NCBI GenBank assembly: GCA_002787635.1
Contig: PCXK01000007.1
Location: 23,427-87,426 of the forward strand
Direction of reading: 5' to 3'
DNA length: 64,000 nucleotides
From: Alphaproteobacteria bacterium CG11_big_fil_rev_8_21_14_0_20_39_49
Lineage (GTDB): Bacteria > Pseudomonadota > Alphaproteobacteria > Rickettsiales > UBA6187
Position 1 is the stretch's first letter. Each line of letters starts with the position of its first letter. The notes beneath the pieces are model-generated. The model had not been told where the DNA came from. It saw only the letters and a program-made list of their open reading frames with translations, and did not search any database. Of the stretch, positions 45,094 through 52,639 are shown one piece after another. Both the position numbers and the translations under genes were made by a program.

Positions 45094-46176
45094 ATGAAAA
45101 AGTCTTTTTCCCACATCATCGTGGCAATGTTAATTTTGTCATCATGTGCTTCAGGTGTAACGCCGTTTGATTTTGGCTCCGAGCCTCCGCAAATTTCCAG
45201 AGCAACATATACGGGTACGTTGTTAAAACAACTGCCTAGGTCGAAAAACAAAACCGTGATATCGACATATAAATTTATGGATCAAACAGGACAGCATAAA
45301 CCGAACTCTAATTTCAGCGAATATTCCAGAGCCGTTACTCAAGGAGGATTAGCCATACTTAATCAGGCATTGTATGATGCCGGAGAGCAGGGTTGGTTTA
45401 CGGTATTGGAAAGAGAAAATCTTGCCAATCTGGTTCAGGAGAGGAATATAATAGCCAAGATGAGGCAACAATATAAACCCGCTGACGGCAGGAGTATAGC
45501 ACCTCTTCCTCCTATGCTATATGCGGGGGTTATTTTAGAAGGCGGAATCGTATCATATGAAAGCGATCTGCTAACCGGCGGTCTTGGTGCAAGATATCTG
45601 GGTATCGGCGGCAATACACAGTATAGGCAGGACGTTGTTACGGTGTATTTAAGGGCTGTAAGTGTAAAAAACGGTGAAGTTCTTTTATCGGTAAATACTG
45701 CTAAAACAGTTTATTCTGCTGCCATCTCTGCCGGTGTTTTTAAGTTCTTAAGTGTGGATAAGTTGCTTGAGATAGAGTCGGGAGTGACTGTAAATGAGCC
45801 TCCGCAACTAGCGGTACAACAGGCTATTGAAATGGCTGTTTACTCCATGATAATGGAAGGTGCTATGAAAAAAATATGGCAATTTGAAGATCCTGCATTA
45901 GGTAAAGAGGTTATAGAGGATTATATTCAAAGAAAAGAAGAGCCGTATGAAGACTTCGAGAATATTTTTGAAGTGCTTACCAAAAATAATGCCGATATAA
46001 ATTATCTTAATATGAAGGCAGAAGGATTAACTAAGCTTGAAAAGTTGCGTAGAAGAAGTCAGATGTATAAAAAGCTTAGAATGGATCTGGAAAGGCAAAG
46101 AATTGAAAAGCTGAAAAATGTTATCAGAAAGTCCAATACTCCTTCTAATGATGATAAGGCTAAGGGTAATAATTAG
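45094..46176 (+). CDS. csgG: Curli secretion channel lipoprotein CsgG
   Basis: 360-residue outer-membrane lipoprotein with lipobox LSSC (Cys18). The core matches CsgG: VISTYKFMDQTGQHKP, QALYDAGEQGWFTVLERENL, QERNIIAKMRQQY, GVILEGGIVSYESDLLTGG, RYLGIGG. It forms a nonameric pore for curli subunits. The C-terminus is about 80 residues longer than E. coli CsgG, with a basic helical tail (LEKLRRRSQMYKKLRMDLER). It pairs with csgF upstream. Confidence 0.94.
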   Translation: MKKSFSHIIVAMLILSSCASGVTPFDFGSEPPQISRATYTGTLLKQLPRSKNKTVISTYKFMDQTGQHKPNSNFSEYSRAVTQGGLAILNQALYDAGEQGWFTVLERENLANLVQERNIIAKMRQQYKPADGRSIAPLPPMLYAGVILEGGIVSYESDLLTGGLGARYLGIGGNTQYRQDVVTVYLRAVSVKNGEVLLSVNTAKTVYSAAISAGVFKFLSVDKLLEIESGVTVNEPPQLAVQQAIEMAVYSMIMEGAMKKIWQFEDPALGKEVIEDYIQRKEEPYEDFENIFEVLTKNNADINYLNMKAEGLTKLEKLRRRSQMYKKLRMDLERQRIEKLKNVIRKSNTPSNDDKAKGNN

Positions 46177-46339
46177 AAAAGTCAGAAGAAGGACTGATCT
46201 GTAGATGAAAGGGTTAGAGGACACTAACACAAGAACCGGAATCAAAAGTTGCCTGATATTTTTTTCGTTATTTTACGATTTAACGGGTAATGTTAAAAAT
46301 CCATTTATGAATTGAAATTTTGAAGTTAGAATTATTATT

Positions 46340-46599
46340 TTAACCGGTCTTAATATCATTTAACCCAAAAACCCGATCAAACTGTCCTTTGTCATTTTCA
46401 TTTAATGAATCACCTAGCTGCATTACTTCTTTTATAGGTGTGTCCCAGACATTTTCACGCTTGTTTGATAATTGTTCAAATATTTCATTCTTGTCTTTAG
46501 AGTTATGATATGTCCCTTTGCCCGATTGCTTGGTTGCAGGGCATTTGCCGGATACAGCAGAAATAAGGCAGACAATATGATCGTTCTTATTGGATTCAT
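46340..46599 (-). pseudogene. Small secreted protein gene with one frameshift
   Basis: On the minus strand, a 20-residue signal peptide (MNPIRTIILSALFLLYPANA) is followed within a few codons by loss of frame. In the next frame a plausible mature protein runs KQSGKGTYHNSKDKNEIFEQ onward through WDTPIKEVMQLGDSLNENDK to GLNDIKTG and a stop at 46340. One missing base near 46535-46550 would join them into about 85 residues. It is convergent with csgG. No family is recognised. Confidence 0.45.
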
Positions 46600-46618
46600 T
46601 TTTTTCTCAACTATGTTT

Positions 46619-46663
46619 GCAACATCAAGCAACAAATTGCAACGCCGTGCAACACGATGCAAC
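46619..46663. repeat. Five GCAAC motifs at exact 10-bp spacing
   Basis: GCAAC occurs at 46619, 46629, 46639, 46649 and 46659, that is once per helical turn on one face of the DNA. It lies 20-64 bp upstream of the start of the small secreted pseudogene. It looks like a binding array for a protein, but no regulator is known for it. Confidence 0.7.
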
Positions 46664-46840
46664 AAAATGGTGGAGCCCGACCGAAAAAAATCCAACCAAT
46701 TAGTTGAGGTTTTACAGGACTGGGCATTGATTTTCAGGCAGAGGGAAGCAAAGAAACTTTACGGAAGATAAGGGATGCTTAATTGGAGTCAGTGAATACG
46801 ATTGCTGTCATCCAGAAACAATTCTTGATAGATATTTAGG

Positions 46841-47326
46841 TTAATCAAAAACTCGCAAGAGGAGTAGGTATAAAATATATAAAATGATAAGGGCTGCAAG
46901 GTACTCAATCCAATTTGATACCAATGATGCACCAATGTATGCATTGCTAGCTAAACGTACGAAAGATAGAACCCCTAATACAGCTAATATTTTTTGCTTC
47001 TTAATATAAATATAAATCCATACCATCCGGAAAAATTTAGGCAATTTTTTACCAAGTGATGTTATTGATCCATGACGTACTTCTTTTAGTAAACCTAAGT
47101 TTTTAGTATATTCAGGTTTTATAGCCCCAGATATAAGACCAGATCTTTCCAGAATGTTAAGCGAATTAGTGGTATTCTTTTTTTGCCAATAATTTCCTTC
47201 TTCATCAGATGCTGGGGGTAATTGAAGCTTCTTTATAACTTCCTCTGCTTTAAAGGAGTCATTATCGGAATAAAGGCTATAACAAGCCTCATATACCTGA
47301 TTAATAAAACGTATTGATTCAAACAT
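46841..47326 (-). CDS. Hypothetical membrane protein
   Basis: 161 residues from MFESIRF (a four-residue upstream extension to 47338 is possible). The N-terminal 95 residues look like a small winged-helix-type domain (AEEVIKKLQLPPASDEEGNY, LNILERSGLI). The C-terminal part is hydrophobic with two transmembrane helices (AVLGVLSFVRLASNAYIGAS, YLAALIILYILYLLLL). I do not recognise a family. It stands alone on the minus strand beside tRNA-Ala. Confidence 0.6.
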   Translation of the reverse strand: MFESIRFINQVYEACYSLYSDNDSFKAEEVIKKLQLPPASDEEGNYWQKKNTTNSLNILERSGLISGAIKPEYTKNLGLLKEVRHGSITSLGKKLPKFFRMVWIYIYIKKQKILAVLGVLSFVRLASNAYIGASLVSNWIEYLAALIILYILYLLLLRVFD

Positions 47327-47481
47327 ACAAATCACCAAAACCGAGTCGAACCTCTCAACTATATGAGAATCCTAGGAAAATACAATTTAAAGGAAAGAAA
47401 ATATAAAAATAGGAAAAAAATTTCAAACCGCAAACCATTGCCTATCAACGCTTATAGACAACAAAAAGAATGAATCGGTTT

Positions 47482-47557
47482 TGGTGGAGCCTAGGAGGGT
47501 CGAACTCCTGACCTCCTGCGTGCAAAGCAGGCGCTCTACCAACTGAGCTAAGGCCCC
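47482..47557 (-). tRNA. tRNA-Ala (anticodon TGC)
   Basis: 76-nt tRNA: acceptor GGGGCCT with AGGCTCC, D arm GCTCAGTTGGTAGAGC, anticodon arm CCTGC-TTTGCAC-GCAGG (anticodon TGC), T loop TTCGACC, and encoded CCA. Confidence 0.97.
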
Positions 47558-48033
47558 ATAAAAGAGATTGGAAGCGAGCTTTTACAACATAATGTTGTTG
47601 CGGTCAACATACTTTTTTAATTTTATCGTTTTTTTATGAGGATATTCAATACAGATTGTTATATAAAAGTATTTTAAATTGCTTGGATACTATGGTCAAG
47701 CCATAGTATGACGGGGTGATAAATAATAGCGTGTAAATTATCCTCAGGCACACGGAAATTATTTGGAATAAATATAGTAAAATCATACGATTTTTCGGCG
47801 TAACTTTATATTTTACAAAAAATAATTGTGAAATTGTATATTCTACAGTTATTTTTGAGTAATTATTTGCTTGTGTATTGATTTTGTTCATGTTATAAGG
47901 CGATAAAATTTGTAACGAGTTATAGTAACTTTGAATTTACTATAATTTATTCGTGCGTCTGCTAATGTTTTTAAACCCTGAAAATAGTCGGGCGGTTACA
48001 AGTTTTTTTATAAAGATTATATAGGTTGTTATT
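47558..48033. other. 476-bp spacer upstream of cysI with repeats
   Basis: No convincing gene. It holds a partial copy (47680-47714) of the GCTTGGATACTATGGTCAAG palindrome also found at 35190 and 54624, and a copy of AGTAACTTTGAATTTACT (47924-47941) that runs into TATAATTT, a possible -10 box. The control region of the sulfate assimilation operon must lie here. Confidence 0.6.
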
Positions 48034-49758
48034 ATGTCTGATGATGTTAAGCTTTCAAAGGTTGAGGCTATAAAAACAGATAGCATATATCTACATGGCG
48101 GTCTGGATAAAGAAATGTCTTCCGAAGGCGGGGCAGTGTCGGACGAGGCATATGAACTGCTGAAATTCCACGGTAGCTATTTCGGCTTTGACCGTGACAC
48201 GGCAACCGAACGTAAAAAAGCAGGTCTGGAAAAAGAATGGGAATTCATGGTGCGTATGAAAGCTCCCGGTGGCAGGATAACGGCTAAACAATATCTTGGG
48301 CTTGATAGTATATGTGAAAAATATGCAAACGGCACTTTGCGTATCACCACCCGTGAGACATTCCAGTTTCACTGCATAATCAAACAAAATATGAAAAAAC
48401 ACATAGCAGCCATAAACGAGCTTTTGCTTACTACTTTGGGCGGCTGTGGTGATGTGGTGCGTAACGTTATGACATCTCCAGCACCTAAAAAAGATAAGCT
48501 ACATTTGAAGTTAGTAGAAGATGCTAATGCGATATCTGAATTTACTTTGCCGAAAACCAGTGCGTACCATGAAATATGGTTAGATGGTGAAAATATGGCA
48601 AGAAATCCTTCAAACGAGGATTATGAGCCGTTATACGGTAAGGTTTATCTGCCTCGTAAGTTCAAGATATCCGTTTCAGTGCCTGAAGATAACTCTATGG
48701 ACGCACTTACGCATGACCTTGCTATTATACAGATATGGGAAGCCGGTGAGCTTTTAGGGTATAACCTTTTGCTAGGCGGTGGCTTGGGCATGACGCACAA
48801 TAAGCCTGAAACATATCCTCGTCTTGCAACGCCCATAGCTTTTATTGAGCCTGACAGGTTGTTAGACGGTGTGGCTGCGGTGGTTAAACTGCATAGGGAC
48901 TATGGTGACCGCTCTAATAGAAAACATGCAAGGCTGAAATATGTAGTGGAAGAAAACGGCATAGAATGGACAAGGAGCAAACTTGAAGAGCTTTATGGCG
49001 AGAAAATGCAAGATGCCAGACCTATGGGGCAGTTTAAAGTTGTTGACCATATGGGCTGGCATGAGCAGGGTGACGGCAAGTGGTATTTAGGAGTTCCCGT
49101 ATCAAGCGGTCGTATTATTGACCGTGGCGATGAAAAAATACGTACGGGTTTGCGTGAAGTAGTTGCTAAATACGGTGTGGATTTGGTTCTTACCGCTGAC
49201 CAGAATATTATATTATGTGATATAGCACAGACCGATAAACAGGAAATTGTTGATGACCTGAAAAGCTTCGGTATCAAACTGGTAGAAGATATTACTCCGG
49301 TTTACAGGAATATGCTGGCTTGTGTGGCACTGCCTACCTGCGGCAAGGCTCTGGCAGATGCCGAAAGGATAAAGCTGCCTGTTTTAGAGGAAGTTGAGCA
49401 GGTTATGGAGAAGCACGGTATATTAGATGAAGAAATAGCCATAAGGGTTGCAGGTTGTCCGAACGGTTGTTCAAGGCCATATGTGGGTGATATCGGTATA
49501 GTGGGTCGTATGCCGGGGCATTACGCAATGTTTATCGGCGGTGATTTTGAAGGTACTCGCCTTAATACCAAGATATTGGATAGGGTTCCTCAGGAAAATA
49601 TTAAAGAAGTTCTGGATATATTATTCGCTAAATATAAGGCGGAAAAAGAAGAGGGCGAAGGATTCGGCGATTTTGCCGATAGAGCCGGTATTGCAGGTTT
49701 GGCACAACTGGTAGAGAGCAACTTAGGTGATAAATATAAATGGGCAAAGGCGGCTTGA
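48034..49758 (+). CDS. cysI: Assimilatory sulfite reductase hemoprotein subunit
   Basis: 574-residue enzyme reducing sulfite to sulfide with a coupled siroheme and [4Fe-4S] cluster. Substrate-binding region ITTRETFQFHCIIKQNMKKH; cluster ligands in CVALPTCGKALADAER and AGCPNGCSRPYVGDIGIVGR (CxxxxxC and CxxxC). First gene of the sulfate assimilation operon. No cysJ flavoprotein is adjacent; the redox protein at 54846 may deliver electrons. Confidence 0.95.
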   Translation: MSDDVKLSKVEAIKTDSIYLHGGLDKEMSSEGGAVSDEAYELLKFHGSYFGFDRDTATERKKAGLEKEWEFMVRMKAPGGRITAKQYLGLDSICEKYANGTLRITTRETFQFHCIIKQNMKKHIAAINELLLTTLGGCGDVVRNVMTSPAPKKDKLHLKLVEDANAISEFTLPKTSAYHEIWLDGENMARNPSNEDYEPLYGKVYLPRKFKISVSVPEDNSMDALTHDLAIIQIWEAGELLGYNLLLGGGLGMTHNKPETYPRLATPIAFIEPDRLLDGVAAVVKLHRDYGDRSNRKHARLKYVVEENGIEWTRSKLEELYGEKMQDARPMGQFKVVDHMGWHEQGDGKWYLGVPVSSGRIIDRGDEKIRTGLREVVAKYGVDLVLTADQNIILCDIAQTDKQEIVDDLKSFGIKLVEDITPVYRNMLACVALPTCGKALADAERIKLPVLEEVEQVMEKHGILDEEIAIRVAGCPNGCSRPYVGDIGIVGRMPGHYAMFIGGDFEGTRLNTKILDRVPQENIKEVLDILFAKYKAEKEEGEGFGDFADRAGIAGLAQLVESNLGDKYKWAKAA

Positions 49759-49768
49759 TTAGTTGTAA

Positions 49769-50198
49769 CAAGTTGCAAGTTGCGAGTTGCGAGTTGTAAG
49801 TAAGCGATTTTATAGATTATGAATAAAGGGTATGAAGATTTGTTGGTTTGGCAAAAGTCGATAAATCTGGCGGAGAAGGTTTATTTTATAACGAATTCTT
49901 TCCCTAGTGATGAGATATATGGTTTGACATCTCAGGTAAGAAGGAGTGCGGTTTCTATAGCATCGAATATTGCCGAGGGGTGTTCGCGAAATAGTAAAAA
50001 AGATTTTTTGAGGTTTGTTTTTATTGCGTTAGGTTCTGTTGCGGAGTTAAAGACGCAGTTTATAATTGCTAAAAGAGTCGGTTATTTGGAGGAGAAATAT
50101 TTTGTTAGGCTAAGCGAATATTTTGTTGAAATTGAAAAAATGCTTCATGGATTAAGAAAAAGTTTACTTGCAACCAACAACTCGCAACTTGCAACTTG
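49769..50198. mobile_element. S23/intervening-sequence-like element with 21-bp inverted repeats
   Basis: A 430-bp unit between cysI and cysG. Its ends are perfect 21-bp inverted repeats (49769-49789, beginning CAAGTTGCAAG, and 50178-50198). The unit contains one gene for a four-helix-bundle protein of the type coded by intervening sequences in bacterial 23S rRNA. The right repeat also codes for the C-terminus of that protein. In the mRNA the ends would pair into a long stem. It is not in rRNA here. Confidence 0.85.
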
Positions 50199-50199
50199 A
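49819..50199 (+). CDS. Four-helix-bundle protein, S23/IVS type
   Basis: 126 residues with the S23 family motifs YEDLLVWQKSINLAEKVYFI, GLTSQVRRSAVSIASNIAEG and FLRFVFIALGSVAELKTQF. This family is coded by intervening sequences of 23S rRNA and by stand-alone genes; its biochemical role is unclear. The last residues (NNSQLAT) are coded by the inverted repeat. It stands in the middle of the cys operon, on the same strand, so the polycistronic mRNA would include it. Confidence 0.92.
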   Translation: MNKGYEDLLVWQKSINLAEKVYFITNSFPSDEIYGLTSQVRRSAVSIASNIAEGCSRNSKKDFLRFVFIALGSVAELKTQFIIAKRVGYLEEKYFVRLSEYFVEIEKMLHGLRKSLLATNNSQLAT

Positions 50200-50214
50200 T
50201 TAAGGAGAAAGAAA

Positions 50215-50808
50215 ATGTTCCCTATCATACTTGACTTGACGAATATGAATATTGCTTTGGTAGGCGGTGGGGAAGTTGCCCTGCAACGCCTTAGAGAGAT
50301 GGATACGGCGGGTGTTAGGTATGTAAGGGCTTTTGCCGATAATTTCGGTAAGGAGTTTTGGGATACGGCAGGCGACAGGCTGACTACCAGAATGCCAAAT
50401 GAGGAGGAGTTAAAGAAGTTTCAGGCGGTTGTAATAGTTGATGTTCCGATGGATACGGCAACTAAGATAGCCAAAATGGCAAAAAATGCGGGGGTGATGG
50501 TAAATGCCGAGGATAATAAATATATTAGTGACTTTTTCTATCCCAGTATCTTAAGAAGGGGTGACTTGGTAATTACGGTTAATACAACGGGAAGATGTCA
50601 TGTTCTATCCCAAAGGATTAAAAATATAATCAGCAAGATATTCCACAAAGGGTGGACGGATAAGGTGGAGGAAATTGCCCTGAAAAGAGCTCAGTGGGGT
50701 GATATAGGTCTCAATAGGAAAGAAATTGATGAAATGAGCGATAAATATATAAGTGAAAAGGGCTGGCTGGATTACGAGGAACTAGCCGGAACCAAAGAGG
50801 AAACATAA
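50215..50808 (+). CDS. cysG: Precorrin-2 dehydrogenase/sirohydrochlorin ferrochelatase (CysG N-terminal type)
   Basis: 197 residues, equal to the N-terminal half of CysG (Met8p-like): Rossmann motif ALVGGGEVALQRL, then NAEDNKYISDFFYPSILRRG, then VITVNTTGRCHVLSQRIKN. It oxidises precorrin-2 and inserts iron to make siroheme, the cofactor of CysI. The uroporphyrinogen methyltransferase half is absent and must be coded elsewhere. AAGGAGAAAG precedes the ATG, and cysH starts immediately at its stop. Confidence 0.9.
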   Translation: MFPIILDLTNMNIALVGGGEVALQRLREMDTAGVRYVRAFADNFGKEFWDTAGDRLTTRMPNEEELKKFQAVVIVDVPMDTATKIAKMAKNAGVMVNAEDNKYISDFFYPSILRRGDLVITVNTTGRCHVLSQRIKNIISKIFHKGWTDKVEEIALKRAQWGDIGLNRKEIDEMSDKYISEKGWLDYEELAGTKEET

Positions 50809-51549
50809 ATGAGCATCTCATTAGGGAGACTACAGACATTTTACGGTCATATGGAAGCAAATGAATTGCTTCATATGATGATAGACGTGGATTTTAAAGA
50901 TAGTATAGCACTTGTTTCATCTTTTGGTGCGGGTTCGGCGTTGCTTTTGTCGCTGGTTGCCGAGGTTGAGAAGGATACTCCGGTATTGTTCCTTGAAACG
51001 GGCAAGCATTTTGATGAAACGCTGGAATATGTAAAAGAGCTTGAGTCTTTTTTGGGGCTTACGAATGTGCAGATTCTTAAACCACGTGAGGATTTGCTGG
51101 AAAATACGGATCCGGCAGGTAATTTGTGGGAAAGTAACCCCAATAGATGTTGTTGGGTAAGGAAGGTGGAGCCGTTACAACGTGCTTTGGAAGAAGGTGG
51201 TTATAAGGCATTGATTACGGGGCGTAAAAGATACCAGACCAAAGAGCGTGAAGAAATGGAAACAATTGAAGAGCATGAGGACGGGCGTTTCAGGATAAAT
51301 CCTCTTGCTATGTGGACAAAAGAAAGGGTAAAGGAGGAGTTTAAAAAAAGGAAACTTCCCGAACATCCGCTGGTTAGTAAAGGTTATTTATCAATAGGGT
51401 GTGTGCCATGCACTAAGCCTGTAAAAGAAGGTGAGGACGAAAGGGCGGGAAGATGGGCACATACGGCTCAGTTGCCCGGAGGAGAGCAAAAGGTTGAGTG
51501 CGGGATACACTTAGAGGGTATGCCGGCAAGACCTGATTGGAATATTTAA
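50809..51549 (+). CDS. cysH: APS reductase (iron-sulfur type)
   Basis: 246-residue thioredoxin- or glutaredoxin-dependent reductase. The fold is of the PAPS reductase type (VSSFGAGSALLL, FLETGKHFDETLEY). The cluster cysteines CC (NPNRCCWVRKVEPL) and CxxC (GCVPCT), and the redox C-terminus VECGIHL, are those of assimilatory APS reductases that carry a [4Fe-4S] cluster. This means APS rather than PAPS is the likely substrate, though an APS kinase domain is also present in the operon. Start abuts cysG. Confidence 0.92.
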   Translation: MSISLGRLQTFYGHMEANELLHMMIDVDFKDSIALVSSFGAGSALLLSLVAEVEKDTPVLFLETGKHFDETLEYVKELESFLGLTNVQILKPREDLLENTDPAGNLWESNPNRCCWVRKVEPLQRALEEGGYKALITGRKRYQTKEREEMETIEEHEDGRFRINPLAMWTKERVKEEFKKRKLPEHPLVSKGYLSIGCVPCTKPVKEGEDERAGRWAHTAQLPGGEQKVECGIHLEGMPARPDWNI

Positions 51550-51561
51550 TTAAAAGTTATC

Positions 51562-51623
51562 AGTTGTTAGTGGTCAGAGTTCAGAACCGAATTATGACCA
51601 CTGAACTCTGATCATTAACAACT
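51562..51623. repeat. Inverted-repeat spacer between cysH and cysD
   Basis: A 62-bp imperfect hairpin: arms AGTTGTTAGTGGTCAGAGTT (with CAG) and CTGAACTCTGATCATTAACA (with ACT). It is followed by AAACACTAGGAGTAAAAATG, where AGGAG is the cysD ribosome binding site. The cysD-cysNC spacer ends in nearly the same bases. It resembles the inverted-repeat ends of S23-type elements. Confidence 0.75.
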
Positions 51624-51640
51624 AAACACTAGGAGTAAAA

Positions 51641-52492
51641 ATGTCAGCAGCAAAACAAATGAGTCATCTGGATAAGTTGGAAGCACAGAGCATCTACATA
51701 TTCAGGGAGGCATTTAATAAAATCAACAAACTAGGTATGTTCTGGTCTTTCGGTAAGGATAGTACGGTGATGATACATCTTGCCCGTAAAGCGTTTTTCG
51801 GCAATATACCGTTTCCTCTAATCCACTGCGATACCGAGCTTGAGATGCAGGAAGTCTATGATTACCGTGATAGATATGTAAAAGAATGGAAAATCGACCT
51901 TATCAGCGAGATTTGCCCCGGAATTGAAACTACCGACCCTACACTGCCTGAGGCGGCGCGTCTTGGAGCCAGAAAAACAGGCGGCATAAAGAAGGTTATG
52001 GCAAAGCATAAGTTTGACGGGCTGTTTGCAGGAATCAGACGTGACGAAGAAGGTACACGTGCTAAAGAGCGTTATTTTAGCCCTCGTGACGCTGAAAGCC
52101 AATGGGACGTGAAAGACCAGCCGCCTGAGTTTTGGGATCAGTACACTACTGATTTTCCTCCGGGAACTCACGTGCGTATCCACCCGCTATTGCACTGGAC
52201 TGAGCTTGATGTGTGGGAATATATCAAACGTGAGGATATACCTATGGTTCCTCTATATTATGCTAAGGAATATAACGTATTCGAAGGGCGTGATTTCGGC
52301 GGTAAGATGATGCGTTTCCGTTCACTTGGCGAGCGTGGTATCACATGGCCGGTAGAAAGTGGCGCTACTACAATTGACGAGATAATCGCCGAGTTGAAGG
52401 TGACGAAAGTTTCAGAGCGTTCAGGTCGTCCGATGGGAGCCGATGAAGACGAGGCGAGCTTTGAAAAGCTGCGTGCCGACGGGTATATGTAA
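51641..52492 (+). CDS. cysD: Sulfate adenylyltransferase subunit 2
   Basis: 283-residue PP-loop ATPase subunit of ATP sulfurylase, forming APS with the GTPase CysN. SFGKDSTVM is the PP-loop; RDEEGTRAKER, RIHPLLHWTELDVWEYI and RSLGERGITWPVES are conserved. ATG follows AGGAGTAAAA. It pairs with the downstream cysNC. Confidence 0.96.
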   Translation: MSAAKQMSHLDKLEAQSIYIFREAFNKINKLGMFWSFGKDSTVMIHLARKAFFGNIPFPLIHCDTELEMQEVYDYRDRYVKEWKIDLISEICPGIETTDPTLPEAARLGARKTGGIKKVMAKHKFDGLFAGIRRDEEGTRAKERYFSPRDAESQWDVKDQPPEFWDQYTTDFPPGTHVRIHPLLHWTELDVWEYIKREDIPMVPLYYAKEYNVFEGRDFGGKMMRFRSLGERGITWPVESGATTIDEIIAELKVTKVSERSGRPMGADEDEASFEKLRADGYM

Positions 52493-52502
52493 AAAGTGCC
52501 TG

Positions 52503-52630
52503 AGTGATGGTGTTAAGTGTTAGTAAGGCAAGCCATAACACCAATCATTCAAGGTGAACATTTGAAAATAAATAAGGTGAGTTTAAGAGTGAAAATTAAA
52601 ACCTACACTCAACACTACCACTAAACACTA
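52503..52630. repeat. Inverted-repeat spacer between cysD and cysNC
   Basis: About 130 bp with a left part containing GTGTTAAGTGTTAGT and a right part ACACTCAACACTACCACTAA, partly complementary, ending ACACTAGGAGTTAAAATG just as the cysH-cysD spacer does. The motif TGTTAAGTGTTAGT also occurs at about 36262 upstream of the VHL-like gene. Confidence 0.6.
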
Positions 52631-52639
52631 GGAGTTAAA

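Noticed and set aside
46472..46771. A plus-strand frame of 99 residues
   Set aside because: It is antisense to the small secreted gene remnant and crosses the GCAAC array; the composition is not protein-like except for the last 35 residues.
47646..47891. A minus-strand frame of 81 residues
   Set aside because: Low-complexity AT-rich translation across a palindromic repeat, with no ribosome binding site.
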